A DNA stretch of 64,000 nt from Solwaraspora sp. WMMD1047. Lineage in GTDB: Bacteria; Actinomycetota; Actinomycetes; Mycobacteriales; Micromonosporaceae. The stretch is taken from NCBI RefSeq assembly GCF_029626155.1, contig NZ_JARUBL010000001.1, forward strand, positions 3,452,501 to 3,516,500, given 5' to 3'. The notes below the pieces were generated by a model. The model had not been told where the DNA came from and ran no database searches. It saw only the letters and a list, made by a program, of their open reading frames with translations. Of this stretch, positions 8,739 to 16,958 are shown in pieces (the first letter of the stretch is position 1; every line of letters begins with the position of its first letter). Position numbers and translations under genes: made by a program.

Positions 8739-10007
8739 TCAGCCCGGCTGGTCGGCGGCGGCCATCTGCTTGACGACCTCGTCGACCGTGATGGAGCCGC
8801 TGAGCAGCTGCTGGGAGAGCCGGCGCATCAGATCCACCGCGGCCGAGGGGAGCGCGACGTGCAGTGCGGGTCGACCGGTCCTGAGCCCGGCGACAAGCGT
8901 GGCCACCGCCGGACCGCCCTGCGACACGTCGATCGTGGTGTCGGCGGCGATCGCGCCGGCGTCGGCGTAGAACGCGGTGAGCGCCTCGGTGGAGGTCAGC
9001 GAGCGCACCAGGTCGGCGGCCACCTTCGGGTCCTTCGTCCAGTTGGCGACCCCGTACCCGATTCCGCCGTCGTACGGCAGGCTCGGCGTGGTACCGGCGG
9101 TGACCACCGGGGCGTTCATCACGCCGAGCTGCTCGGCGGGCAGGAACTCGCCGAAGTCCTTCCAGTGGCCGACGTCGGACATCAGACCGATGATGTGCGC
9201 GGCCTTCCCGGACTGGAAGAGCGCGAAGGCGTCGTTGAACATGGCGGTCGAGTTCGCCCCGTCGTTGTTCAGGCCCGCGTCCCCGGCCTCCTTCCACAAC
9301 TGGAAGATCCGTTTGACGTTCGGTGAGGTCCAGTCCCGCTTCCCGGCGATCCAGTCGTCGTACTCGGCGGTGGTGAGGATTCCCGACGCGAGGCCGGAGA
9401 GCCAGAACTCAATGCCGATGCCCTCCTTGTTGCCCAGTGCGATGCAGTTCGCGTCGGTCTTCTCGGCGATGGCGGCACAGTCGGCGAGGAACTCGTCCCA
9501 GGTGGTGGCCGGGCTGGTCGGATCCAGGCCGGCCTGTTCGTAGATCGTCCGGTTGTAGTAGATCGGATGGCCCTGCAGGGTCACCGGGCCGGCGTAGATC
9601 TTGTCCTCCTTGGTGAAGGCGTCCCAGCCGGCCAGCCGGTCCCGGTCGGCGGCCAGGTACTCGTCCAGCGGGACGAGTGAGTCCACCCGGTCGCGGATCT
9701 GGCCGCCGCCGTTGAAGAGGATGACGTCGGGTCCCTTGCCGGCCTGGATGGCGGTGCCCAGCAGGGTGTAGTACTGGTCGAACGGCTGCGCCACGAACTC
9801 GACCGTCACGTTCGGGTGCTTCTCGGCGAAGTCGGCCTTCGCCTTCTCGATATACCGCGCCGCGGTGGGCTCTCCGGACTTCCAGTCCCAGACCACCAGC
9901 TTGCCGTCGGAACCCTGGTCCGACGGATCAGATCCTGTGGCGCTCCCACAGCCAGTCAGGGCCAGTCCCGCGACCAGGACGACGGACCACGCTACCCGCT
10001 GCTTCAT
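8739..10007 (-). CDS. Extracellular sugar-binding lipoprotein of a CUT1 ABC importer
   Basis: 422 residues. The signal peptide ends in the lipobox LTGC, so the mature protein is anchored on the outer face of the membrane. The fold follows family 1 binding proteins: VVWDWKSGEPTA, then GPDVILFNGGG, then FQSGKAAHIIG. ATG 10005-10007 follows GGAGGTGA by seven bases, a near-perfect ribosome site that fits the high amounts binding proteins need. It is the first gene of the operon. Its promoter contains the GTATGACGT element also found before the beta-helix glycosidase. Confidence 0.94.
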   Translation of the reverse strand: MKQRVAWSVVLVAGLALTGCGSATGSDPSDQGSDGKLVVWDWKSGEPTAARYIEKAKADFAEKHPNVTVEFVAQPFDQYYTLLGTAIQAGKGPDVILFNGGGQIRDRVDSLVPLDEYLAADRDRLAGWDAFTKEDKIYAGPVTLQGHPIYYNRTIYEQAGLDPTSPATTWDEFLADCAAIAEKTDANCIALGNKEGIGIEFWLSGLASGILTTAEYDDWIAGKRDWTSPNVKRIFQLWKEAGDAGLNNDGANSTAMFNDAFALFQSGKAAHIIGLMSDVGHWKDFGEFLPAEQLGVMNAPVVTAGTTPSLPYDGGIGYGVANWTKDPKVAADLVRSLTSTEALTAFYADAGAIAADTTIDVSQGGPAVATLVAGLRTGRPALHVALPSAAVDLMRRLSQQLLSGSITVDEVVKQMAAADQPG

Positions 10008-10071
10008 CGGTGCTCACCTCCGGTTGGGCGTGGCCGGGTCGAACCGGCCGGACGATGCTCGCGCGAACGAG

Positions 10072-10100
10072 AACGTAACTCGTATGACGTGTGACGTCAA
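10072..10100 (-). promoter_or_regulatory. Promoter of the sugar ABC operon with embedded GTATGACGT element
   Basis: On the minus strand, TTGACG (10095-10100) and TACGTT (10072-10077) stand 17 bases apart. GTATGACGT (10082-10090, plus strand) fills the spacer, and the palindrome TGACGTCA (10092-10099) overlaps the -35 box. A bound repressor here would block polymerase. The divergent GntR gene starts at 10163. Confidence 0.7.
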
Positions 10101-10162
10101 TAACATGCCGCGTACACTTGGCGGGCGTCGTGGCACCACTTCGCGGTCATCCGGAGGGAAGA

Positions 10163-10921
10163 ATGGCGGCATCACAGGAGACCTCCGTGCCTCCGGCCTG
10201 GACGCAGCGGCCGGCGAATCTGGCCAGAGCGGTCACCGCGGAGCTGGTGGAACGCATCGTGCGCGGAGTGCATCCGCCCGGCACCCCCCTGCCGCCCGAG
10301 CCGATTCTGTGCGGGACCTTCTCGGTGAGCCGGACCGTCGTCCGGGAGGCGGTGAAGATCCTCCAGGAAAAGGGTCTGGTGCAGGTCCGCCAGGGCACCG
10401 GCACCCTGGTCAACCCGCCCTCGCGGTGGGACATGCTCGACGAGCTCGTGCTGGCGGCGACCATCGTCGAGGACGACAGCCTGGCGATCCTCGACGATCT
10501 CGTCGTCACCCGCCGGGTCCTGGAGTCCGACATGGCGAACGTCGCCGCCCGACTGGCCGATCAGGAGACACTCGACCGGCTGCGGGCGCTCGTCGACCGG
10601 ATGGACGAGCTCGTGGACGACCACGTCGCCTACCACGAGCACGACCGGGCCTTCCACGACGTGATCATGCAGGCCTCCGGGAACCGGATCGCCCGCGGTG
10701 TGGTCCGGGCGCTGGAGAGCCAGGTCGTCAACACCGCCCGGTACATGGGCCGGACCGAACGGGCACTCTGCGTGGCATCCAACCGTGGACACCGGCGGGT
10801 CTACGAGCGCATCGCGGCCCGTGACCCGGAGGGCGCCGCCGAGGCGGTGTTCACCCACATCACCGAGGCATGGTTGGTGCGCCGCGCCGGAGTGGGCGAT
10901 CCGGTCCGCCTGCGGCGGTAG
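10163..10921 (+). CDS. GntR-family (FCD/FadR-type) transcriptional regulator
   Basis: 252 residues. An N-terminal winged helix (PEPILCGTFSVSRTVVREAV, about 40-60) is followed by an all-helical FCD domain. DMANVAARL, FHDVIMQASGN and the histidines in HEHDRAFHD and FTHITEAW fit the metal/ligand pocket of FCD proteins, which often sense sugar acids. ATG at 10163 has GGAGGG just upstream; an earlier in-frame ATG at 10091 lacks one. It is divergent from the sugar ABC operon and probably represses it. An enolase-superfamily acid-sugar enzyme in the target operon fits that ligand class. Confidence 0.9.
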   Translation: MAASQETSVPPAWTQRPANLARAVTAELVERIVRGVHPPGTPLPPEPILCGTFSVSRTVVREAVKILQEKGLVQVRQGTGTLVNPPSRWDMLDELVLAATIVEDDSLAILDDLVVTRRVLESDMANVAARLADQETLDRLRALVDRMDELVDDHVAYHEHDRAFHDVIMQASGNRIARGVVRALESQVVNTARYMGRTERALCVASNRGHRRVYERIAARDPEGAAEAVFTHITEAWLVRRAGVGDPVRLRR

Positions 10922-10950
10922 CCGCGCCGTCTGCCGCATCACCAGCCTGC

Positions 10951-11121
10951 TCAGCTGTCCGGCACGTAGAGGTGCATCTGCAGGTTTGTCGGGTTGGCGC
11001 CGAAGTTGGTCACCTGCGTCAGCGACGCGGCAGCCGCCGGGGCGGGGATGGTGGCAGCGGTGGTCGCCGTCGCCAGGATCGTTGCCAGCGCGACGGCCAG
11101 CAGTGCGCTCTTGGGCTTCAT
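10951..11121 (-). pseudogene. Truncated CE1/PHB-depolymerase-type esterase (signal peptide plus about 20 residues)
   Basis: ATG 11119-11121 encodes a clean Sec signal peptide (PAPAAA-A) followed by SLTQVTNFGANP and LQMHLYVPDS, then TGA. This matches the start of the intact esterase at 4241-5587 (SLVEVTNFGNNP, MRMHIYVPDN) almost residue for residue. The catalytic domain is gone, and only 29 bases separate the stop from the GntR stop at 10921. The promoter region still carries a LacI-type operator at 11279. It is most simply a deletion remnant. A secreted peptide of about 20 residues is an unlikely alternative. Confidence 0.8.
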
Positions 11122-11278
11122 ACCTGGTCCCTGGGTGCGGTGGTGGTCGCTGCTCGCCTGTGGACGCCCGGACGGCTGGCAACTGGCGGACTCGCATGGT
11201 GGTTCCCCAGGCAGCGAACGGTGACCGCTGACCCGGCCTGCCCGGTAAGCCGTTGAACTGGTCCCGCGGTGCATCGAC

Positions 11279-11292
11279 TGTGAGCGATAACA
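11279..11292 (-). promoter_or_regulatory. LacI-type operator TGTTATCGCTCACA (copy 1)
   Basis: The plus strand reads TGTGAGCGATAACA, the exact reverse complement of the operator at 42321-42334. It lies about 160 bases upstream of the truncated esterase. Confidence 0.6.
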
Positions 11293-11329
11293 TCCCGTTC
11301 GTCAAGGCCTCCGGACGCCGGGCGGACAA

Positions 11330-11358
11330 TTGACCCCTACAGATGTATGACGTATGAT
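11330..11358 (+). promoter_or_regulatory. Promoter of the beta-helix glycosidase with GTATGACGT element
   Basis: -35 TTGACC (11330-11335), a 17-base spacer, then -10 TATGAT (11353-11358). GTATGACGT (11345-11353) abuts the -10 box. It shares the pattern GTATGACGTnTGAnG with the site at 10082, pointing to joint control by the GntR regulator at 10163. Confidence 0.7.
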
Positions 11359-11564
11359 GACCGGGTTCTCGGGTCGACCCGCGCGCCACCCGCCGGAGGG
11401 CAGCGATCCGGGCAACGGAGGCGGTCCGTCGCGACGTACGGGCCGTAGCCGACCGCCGCTGCCACCGTCCGTCCGGCCCGCGCCCATCCCACCTGGCGCG
11501 GCCGGGGAGGTTCCCACCGCCTCGGAGCCCTTCCCGCCCACACCGTCACGTGAGGAGACCGTCC

Positions 11565-13949
11565 GTGTCCGTACCGTCCTCGGGGCGCCGGCAGGCGTTG
11601 GCCACCGCGGCTGCCGCGGCGGTGGCCGCTGCCGCCGCCCTGGTGGCTCCCGCCGCCCCAGCCCGCGCCGCCGTCACCACCCTCTACGCATCGCCCACCG
11701 GCACCGGCGCCGACTGCTCGGCGGCCCAGCCGTGTTCACTCACCGCCGCCCAGGCTGCGGTGCGGCCCCGCACCAGCGGCATGTCCGACGACATCGTCGT
11801 CGAACTCGCCGGGGGCGTGTACCGGCTCTCCGCGCCGCTGCGGCTGACCGCGGCCGACTCCGGCACCAACGGCCACCGGGTGGTGTGGCGGAATGCCGCG
11901 TCGGCGACTCCGGTCATCAGCGGGGCGCGCGCGGTCACCGGCTGGTCGCTCGTCGACGCCGCGCGCAACATCTGGCGCGCCAACGTCGGCGCCGGGACGA
12001 ACACCCGCCAGCTCTACGTCGACGGCGCCCTCGCCACCCGGGCGCGTACCCAGGTGAACCGGGCCGACTTCACGGCCAGCAGCACCGGCATGCGGTTCAG
12101 CAACGGGGCGCTGTCCTACCTCAACAACCTGGCGGACCAGAACCGGATCGAGATGGAGAGCGTCGGATCGTTCACCGACCGTTACTCCCCGGTGCAGAGC
12201 ATCAGCGGCAACCTGATCACGATGCAACAGCCGGCCTGGAACAACAACAACTTCGGGTACGACACCTTCACCAGCCCGCACCGGGCGGGACCGCTCTACC
12301 TGTCGAACGCGTACGAGTTCCTCGACGCCGCGGGGGAGTGGCATCTGAATCCCACCACCGGCGCCCTGTCCTACATCCCACTGCCCGGGCAGAACATGAG
12401 CAGCGTCAGCGTCGAGCTGCCGACGCTGCAGTCGCTGGTGAACGTCGGAGGCAGCTACGACGCCCCGGCACACCACCTCACCTTCAGCGGCATCACCTTC
12501 ACCGGCACGAGCTGGCTCGGGCCCAGCAGCAACCAGGGCTACGTCGACCAGCAGACCGGCGCCTACATCACCGGCAACTGGAGCTGGCCGGCCTTCTCGT
12601 CCTGCCACAACGGCTGCCCGCAGTTCGAGGCGGCCCGACCGCACTGGAACCAGTCGCCCGCCGCGGTGCAGGTCTCGGCAGCCAACAACATCACCTTCAC
12701 CGATTCCCGGTTCGTCAACCTCGGACAGACGGCCATCGGCATCGGCAACGACGCGAACGCCCACGCCAGCGGCGTCGGTCTGGGGGCCAGCAACATCACC
12801 GTCAGCCGCTCCGAGATCGCCCGCAACTCGTCGAACGGCATCGTCATCGGTGGGGTCCGGGCGGACGCCCATCACCCGAGCGACCAGCGCATGGTGAACC
12901 GCGACATCACCATCAGCGACAACCGCCTGCACGACCTGGGGGTCGACCACCGGGGCATCGTCTCGGTGCTGACCACCTACGTCACGAACGCCACCATCTC
13001 CCACAACGAGGTCTACAACATGCCGTACACGGGCATGTCCATGGGGTACGGCTGGGGCGCGAACGACGCCGGCGGCAGCGAGCACTACGCCGGGCGGGGC
13101 CTCTACAACTACCAGCCGCGCTACTCGACGCCGACGACCGCGTCGAACAACCGGCTCATCGGCAACTACGTGCACGACGTCATGCAGCAGATGAACGACG
13201 GCGGCTGCATCTACACCCTCTCGGCCAACCAGGGCGGGTTGATCAGCGACAACTACTGCCTGCGTACCAACGGCTATTTCGGCGTCTACTTCGACGAGGG
13301 CTCGCGCTACTGGACCGCCCGCAGCAACGTCTTCTCCGCGACCGGGACCTGGGCCACCGCCAACTACTGGTTCGCCGAGAACATGGGCAACTTCACCGTC
13401 ACGAACAACTGGTCCACCAACAACAGTACGAACGTGACGAACGGTGACCGCGGCAACGTCGTCAACAACAACGTCACCGTCTCCGGCGGCAACTGGCCGG
13501 CGGGCGCGCAGGCGGTGATGGCCGCCGCCGGCGTTCGCAACGGTGACCAGCAGGTCCGGCAGAACGTCCAGCTCGTGGGTGGGCAGTCGGGCCGCTGCGC
13601 GGAGATCGGGAACTGGAGCACCACCAACGGCACCCAGGCCCAGATCTGGGACTGCCACGGCGGGACCAACCAGCGGTGGACCCACACCGCCGGCAGGCAG
13701 CTCATGGTGTACGGCAACAAGTGCCTGGACGCCTCGGGGCAGGGCACCAGCAACGGAACCCTGGCGGTAATCTGGGACTGCAACGGCCAAGCCAACCAGC
13801 AGTGGAACCTGAACGCCAACGGTACGATCACCGGCGCCCAGTCCGGGCTCTGCCTCGACGTCAGCGGCGCCGCGACTGGCAACGGCTCCAAGCTGCACCT
13901 GTGGACCTGTCACGGTGGCGCGAACCAGCAGTGGAGCCTGCGGAGCTGA
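11565..13949 (+). CDS. Secreted right-handed beta-helix glycosidase (GH141-like) with ricin-type CBM13
   Basis: 794 residues. The Ala-rich signal peptide ends near PARA-A. A parallel beta-helix core (about 40-650) has repeated turn motifs such as NNITFTDSRFVNLG, NITVSRSEIARNSSNG and DITISDNRLHDLG. A QxW-repeat ricin B domain (about 665-794: CAEIGNW, IWDCHGGTNQRW, IWDCNGQANQQW, LWTCHGGANQQW) binds galactose or xylose chains. GTG 11565 is preferred because GAGGAGA lies ten bases upstream; GTG 11550 would place it inside the gene. Helix enzymes of this size include GH141 fucosidases and xylanases; I cannot fix the activity. It shares a promoter element with the sugar ABC operon. Confidence 0.82.
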   Translation: MSVPSSGRRQALATAAAAAVAAAAALVAPAAPARAAVTTLYASPTGTGADCSAAQPCSLTAAQAAVRPRTSGMSDDIVVELAGGVYRLSAPLRLTAADSGTNGHRVVWRNAASATPVISGARAVTGWSLVDAARNIWRANVGAGTNTRQLYVDGALATRARTQVNRADFTASSTGMRFSNGALSYLNNLADQNRIEMESVGSFTDRYSPVQSISGNLITMQQPAWNNNNFGYDTFTSPHRAGPLYLSNAYEFLDAAGEWHLNPTTGALSYIPLPGQNMSSVSVELPTLQSLVNVGGSYDAPAHHLTFSGITFTGTSWLGPSSNQGYVDQQTGAYITGNWSWPAFSSCHNGCPQFEAARPHWNQSPAAVQVSAANNITFTDSRFVNLGQTAIGIGNDANAHASGVGLGASNITVSRSEIARNSSNGIVIGGVRADAHHPSDQRMVNRDITISDNRLHDLGVDHRGIVSVLTTYVTNATISHNEVYNMPYTGMSMGYGWGANDAGGSEHYAGRGLYNYQPRYSTPTTASNNRLIGNYVHDVMQQMNDGGCIYTLSANQGGLISDNYCLRTNGYFGVYFDEGSRYWTARSNVFSATGTWATANYWFAENMGNFTVTNNWSTNNSTNVTNGDRGNVVNNNVTVSGGNWPAGAQAVMAAAGVRNGDQQVRQNVQLVGGQSGRCAEIGNWSTTNGTQAQIWDCHGGTNQRWTHTAGRQLMVYGNKCLDASGQGTSNGTLAVIWDCNGQANQQWNLNANGTITGAQSGLCLDVSGAATGNGSKLHLWTCHGGANQQWSLRS

Positions 13950-13962
13950 CCGCTGGTCCGAC

Positions 13963-14010
13963 CGGGCGCGACCCGTCTCCGGCCGTGGTGGCCGGGACGG
14001 GTCGCGCCCG
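13963..14010 (+). terminator. Strong two-stage hairpin after the beta-helix glycosidase
   Basis: 13963-13977 pairs perfectly with 13996-14010, and an inner stem CCGGCC (13979-13984) pairs with GGCCGG (13990-13995). It lies 13 bases after the stop codon. Confidence 0.85.
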
Positions 14011-14049
14011 TGTGCATCGCTGTCCGGGCACAATCATTCAACTAATCCA

Positions 14050-14098
14050 TGACGGTCGTCAGATTTTTCTTGACATTCCTGGCGCGGTGGCTGAGCAT
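14050..14098 (+). promoter_or_regulatory. Promoter of the SsuABC-type importer with TGACGGTCGTCA palindrome
   Basis: The perfect palindrome TGACGGTCGTCA (14050-14061) lies just upstream of -35 TTGACA (14070-14075). GAGCAT (14093-14098) stands 17 bases on as a weak -10. The same 12-mer overlaps the esterase promoter at 5636-5647. Confidence 0.55.
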
Positions 14099-14215
14099 GG
14101 CCAACACGGCGGCGCGCCCGCCCAAACGTGAAGCGCACCACACCTGCAGTTTCTCGCCCCATCTGCCCGGTTTAGCTGCACTCCACCCATCCCCGCCCAG
14201 GAAGGGCCTGTCTCT

Positions 14216-15187
14216 ATGAAGAAGGTCACCACCGTCGGGCTGATCGCCGCCGTCGCGATCGCCCTCACCGGATGTACGGATTCGGACGCCACGCCGTCCG
14301 ACGAGACCAGCGGCGAGCTTCGCCAGGTCCGCGTCGCGGCGCTACCCATCACCGAGACCGCCGCGTTGTGGGGCGGGATCAAGGCGGGCGTCTTCGAGAA
14401 GCATGGACTCCAGGTGGAGGTGCTGCCGGCCCAGGGTGGCGCGCAGGCCATCCCGGCCCTGATCAACGGTGACATCGACTTCGCGATCGGTCAGCCGTTC
14501 GGCGTGTTCCGGGCCGACGTGCAGGACCTGGGCGTGGTGATCGTCGGCAACTACGCGTCGTCCTACGCCGACGGCGACGACATCAACGCCGTGGTCGCGT
14601 CGGCCAAGTCGGGCATCACCCGGCCGGCCCAGCTGGCCGGGCGCAAGGTGGCCGTCAACAGCCTCGGCGCCGCTGGCGACGTCACCATCATGGCGGCGGT
14701 CGAGCAGGACGGTGGCGACCCGAAGGCCATCGAGTTCGTCGAGGTCGCGTTCCCGGACGTGCCGGCCCAACTCGAAGCCGGCAACATCGAGGCCGCCTGG
14801 GTTCCGGAGCCGTTCGTCACCCAGCTGAAGAGCCGCGGTGACGCCCTCGTGGTCGAGCCGTACCAGGCGGTCGTGCCGGGTCTGGCCACCCTCACCGCCA
14901 TCACCACCACCAAGCTCCAGGAGTCCGACGCCGACCTGGTGGCCGACTTCTCGGCCGCCATGAAGGAGACGCTCGAGTGGGCGCAGGACTCCGCCAACGA
15001 GACGGTGGTCCGGCAGGCCATCAAGGACAACCTCGAACTGCCGGACGCCGTCGCGGACTCCGTGCGGCTGCCGGAGTTCGGTTGGGAACTCGACCGGGCG
15101 AGCATGGAGACGCTGGCCTCGCTCGCCCAGAAGTACGGCGTGCTCGACAAGCAGCCGAACTTCGACCGGTTCATCCAGCAGCAGTAA
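14216..15187 (+). CDS. SsuA/TauA/THI5-like substrate-binding lipoprotein of an ABC importer
   Basis: 323 residues with lipobox LTGC near residue 20. The mature part follows the nitrate/sulfonate/THI5 family: VAALPITETAALWGGIKAGVFEKHGL, GGAQAIPALINGDIDFAIG, GRKVAVNSLGAAGD and NIEAAWVPEPF. This family carries sulfonates, pyrimidine precursors, riboflavin, phthalate and other aromatic acids. A PaaX-type regulator and an acyl-CoA ligase follow the operon and favour an aromatic acid, but this is inference. The last codons lie in a 22-base tandem repeat that continues past the stop. Confidence 0.88.
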   Translation: MKKVTTVGLIAAVAIALTGCTDSDATPSDETSGELRQVRVAALPITETAALWGGIKAGVFEKHGLQVEVLPAQGGAQAIPALINGDIDFAIGQPFGVFRADVQDLGVVIVGNYASSYADGDDINAVVASAKSGITRPAQLAGRKVAVNSLGAAGDVTIMAAVEQDGGDPKAIEFVEVAFPDVPAQLEAGNIEAAWVPEPFVTQLKSRGDALVVEPYQAVVPGLATLTAITTTKLQESDADLVADFSAAMKETLEWAQDSANETVVRQAIKDNLELPDAVADSVRLPEFGWELDRASMETLASLAQKYGVLDKQPNFDRFIQQQ

Positions 15188-15253
15188 CGGTTCCGCCCAG
15201 CAGCAGTAACGGTTCCGCCCAGCAGCAGTAACGGTTTCGTCCAGCAGCAGTAA
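15177..15253 (+). repeat. 22-bp tandem repeat, 3.5 copies, at the 3' end of the binding-protein gene
   Basis: The unit AGCAGCAGTAACGGTTCCGCCC occurs at 15177-15198 and 15199-15220, with a variant at 15221-15242 (TTCCGCCC becomes TTTCGTCC) and a half copy at 15243-15253. Each copy carries CAGCAGTAA. Because 22 is not a multiple of three, the copies shift frame, and the gene ends in the first one. It looks like replication slippage that copied the gene end. Confidence 0.9.
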
Positions 15254-15264
15254 GTAGGCGGCGG

Positions 15265-15310
15265 GCGCACCCCCTTCCCAGGCGTACGGGGACCCGGGGA
15301 GGGGGTGCGC
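15265..15310 (+). terminator. Intercistronic hairpin between binding-protein and permease genes
   Basis: GCGCACCCCCTTCCC (15265-15279) pairs with 15296-15310 over 15 bases with one G-T pair and a 16-base loop. It sits inside the operon 27 bases before the permease start. It likely stabilises or partly terminates the message, so more binding protein is made than permease. Confidence 0.75.
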
Positions 15311-15336
15311 ACCCGTCGACCGACCCCGGGAGTGAT

Positions 15337-16137
15337 ATGCGAGCACCACCCACCCGACGCCTGCGTTCGCTGCGCAAGGCGCTGCTGGGCACCGTCGGCC
15401 TGCTGGGATTTCTCCTCGTCTGGCAACTGATCCCGACCCTCGGACTGATCAGCTCGCAGTACCTGCCGTACGTCACCGACGTGGCCGGGCGGCTGCTTGA
15501 GGAGTTCCGCGATCTCGCCTTCTGGCGCCGGCTGGGGCTGACCATGAGGTCGTGGGCGATCGGGCTGACGATCGCGACGCTCGCCGCCGTCGCGCTGGGA
15601 ACGATCGTCGGCCTGGTGCCGTTCCTGCGCCGGGCGACGCACACCCTCGTGGAGTTCCTGCGGCCGATCCCGTCGGTCGCCCTCATTCCGCTCGCCGTGC
15701 TGATGTTCGGACTGCAGATGCGGGCCGCCCTCGTGATCATCATCTACGCGTCGTTCTGGCAGGTCTTCGTGCAGGTGATCTACGGCGTCGCCGATGTCGA
15801 CGCGGTAGCCCGCGACACCGCCCGCAGCTTCGGACTCACCCGCCGCGAACGCCTCGCCTACCTGGTGCTGCCGACCGCCCTGCCGTACCTCATGACCGGC
15901 GTGCGGCTCGCCGCGGCGGTCGCCCTGATCCTCGCGGTGACCGCGGAGATGGTGATCGGCAATCCCGGCCTCGGGCGCATGATCGAACTCTCCCGTTCCG
16001 CCGGAGACGCGGTCGGCCTGTACGCCCTCGTCGTGGTCACCGGGCTGCTCGGCCTGCTGGTGAACCTGGTCTTCCGCTTCATCGAGCGCCGTTCGTTGGC
16101 CTGGCACCAGTCGGTACGCGGAGAGGAGCCCCGGTGA
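15337..16137 (+). CDS. ABC transporter permease (SsuC/TauC-like), first copy
   Basis: 266 residues with about six membrane segments of the BPD_transp_1 family. The EAA loop reads ARDTARSFGLTRRERLAYLV. It probably pairs with the second permease at 16134-16958 as a heterodimer. Most SsuC-type systems use one permease as a homodimer, so two distinct genes are a mild oddity. Its TGA overlaps the next GTG (GTGA). Confidence 0.92.
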   Translation: MRAPPTRRLRSLRKALLGTVGLLGFLLVWQLIPTLGLISSQYLPYVTDVAGRLLEEFRDLAFWRRLGLTMRSWAIGLTIATLAAVALGTIVGLVPFLRRATHTLVEFLRPIPSVALIPLAVLMFGLQMRAALVIIIYASFWQVFVQVIYGVADVDAVARDTARSFGLTRRERLAYLVLPTALPYLMTGVRLAAAVALILAVTAEMVIGNPGLGRMIELSRSAGDAVGLYALVVVTGLLGLLVNLVFRFIERRSLAWHQSVRGEEPR

Positions 16138-16958
16138 CCCCGTACCCGACCCGGACCGCGCCCGGTCCGCTGCTGCGCCGCGCCGGCGCCCGCATCACCG
16201 CCAGCCTCCTCTTCGCGTTCGGGCTGCCGTTCGGATGCGTGGTGCTCTGGGGCGTCTGGGCGACGAGGTCGACGAACCGGTTCTTCCCCGGCCCGCTCAC
16301 CATCTCCGAGGCGTTCGTGGACACCTGGGTCGGCCGGGCGTTCATCGACGACGTGCTGCCCAGCCTGTACCGGCTCGCCCTCGGCATCCTCGCCTCGATC
16401 GTCATCGGCGTCGCCGCCGGTGCCGTGATCGGACTCGTGCACTGGCTGCGGGAACTCCTCGAGCCGCTGCTGGAGTTCTTCCGGGCCATCCCGCCGCCGG
16501 TGCTGATCCCGGTCGCGATGCTGCTGCTCGGCATCACCGACACGATGAAGGTCGTCGTCATCATCTCCGGCGCGGTGTGGCCGATCCTGCTGAACACCAT
16601 CGACGGCGTCCGGTCGACCGACAGCGTGATGACCGACACCGCCGACTCGTTCCAGCTCACCCGCTGGGAACGACTGTGGTTCCTCGTCCTACCGGCGGCG
16701 AGTCCGCGGATCATGACCGGGGTCCGGCAGGGACTCTCGGTCGCCCTCATCCTGATGGTCATCTCGGAGATGTTCGCGTCGTCGTCCGGGCTCGGCTACC
16801 GGATCGCCTATTTCCAGCGCAACTACCTCATCGCCGAGATGTGGAGCGGCATCCTCCTGCTCGGCCTCATCGGCGTCGTGCTCGCCGTCGTCTTCGGTTT
16901 CGTCGAGCGGCGCGTCCTACGCTGGTACCACGGAATGAGAGAGGTCAACCGTGTCTGA
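16134..16958 (+). CDS. ABC transporter permease (SsuC/TauC-like), second copy
   Basis: 274 residues with six predicted membrane helices and an EAA loop (TDTADSFQLTRWERLWFLVL) clearly paralogous to the first permease. GTG 16134-16136 overlaps the previous stop. The ATPase gene starts eight bases before this one ends, so the operon is tightly coupled. With the first permease it should form the channel for the ligand bound by the lipoprotein at 14216-15187. Confidence 0.92.
   Translation: MTPYPTRTAPGPLLRRAGARITASLLFAFGLPFGCVVLWGVWATRSTNRFFPGPLTISEAFVDTWVGRAFIDDVLPSLYRLALGILASIVIGVAAGAVIGLVHWLRELLEPLLEFFRAIPPPVLIPVAMLLLGITDTMKVVVIISGAVWPILLNTIDGVRSTDSVMTDTADSFQLTRWERLWFLVLPAASPRIMTGVRQGLSVALILMVISEMFASSSGLGYRIAYFQRNYLIAEMWSGILLLGLIGVVLAVVFGFVERRVLRWYHGMREVNRV

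Larger units (their letters stand above)
11122..11564. other. Intergenic region between the esterase remnant and the beta-helix glycosidase
   Basis: 443 bases with no convincing gene. It holds a LacI-type operator (11279-11292) facing the remnant, and the glycosidase promoter with its GTATGACGT element (11330-11358). The remaining 200 bases form a proline-rich GC stretch that is probably a 5' leader. Confidence 0.6.

Noticed and set aside
11736-14033. A 765-codon open frame on the minus strand opposite the beta-helix gene
   Set aside because: Val/Gly-rich sequence with no motifs or ribosome site; the plus strand encodes a clear secreted enzyme.
15177-15253. The 22-bp repeat as a CRISPR array
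   Set aside because: Copies are directly adjacent with no spacers and lie at a gene end.
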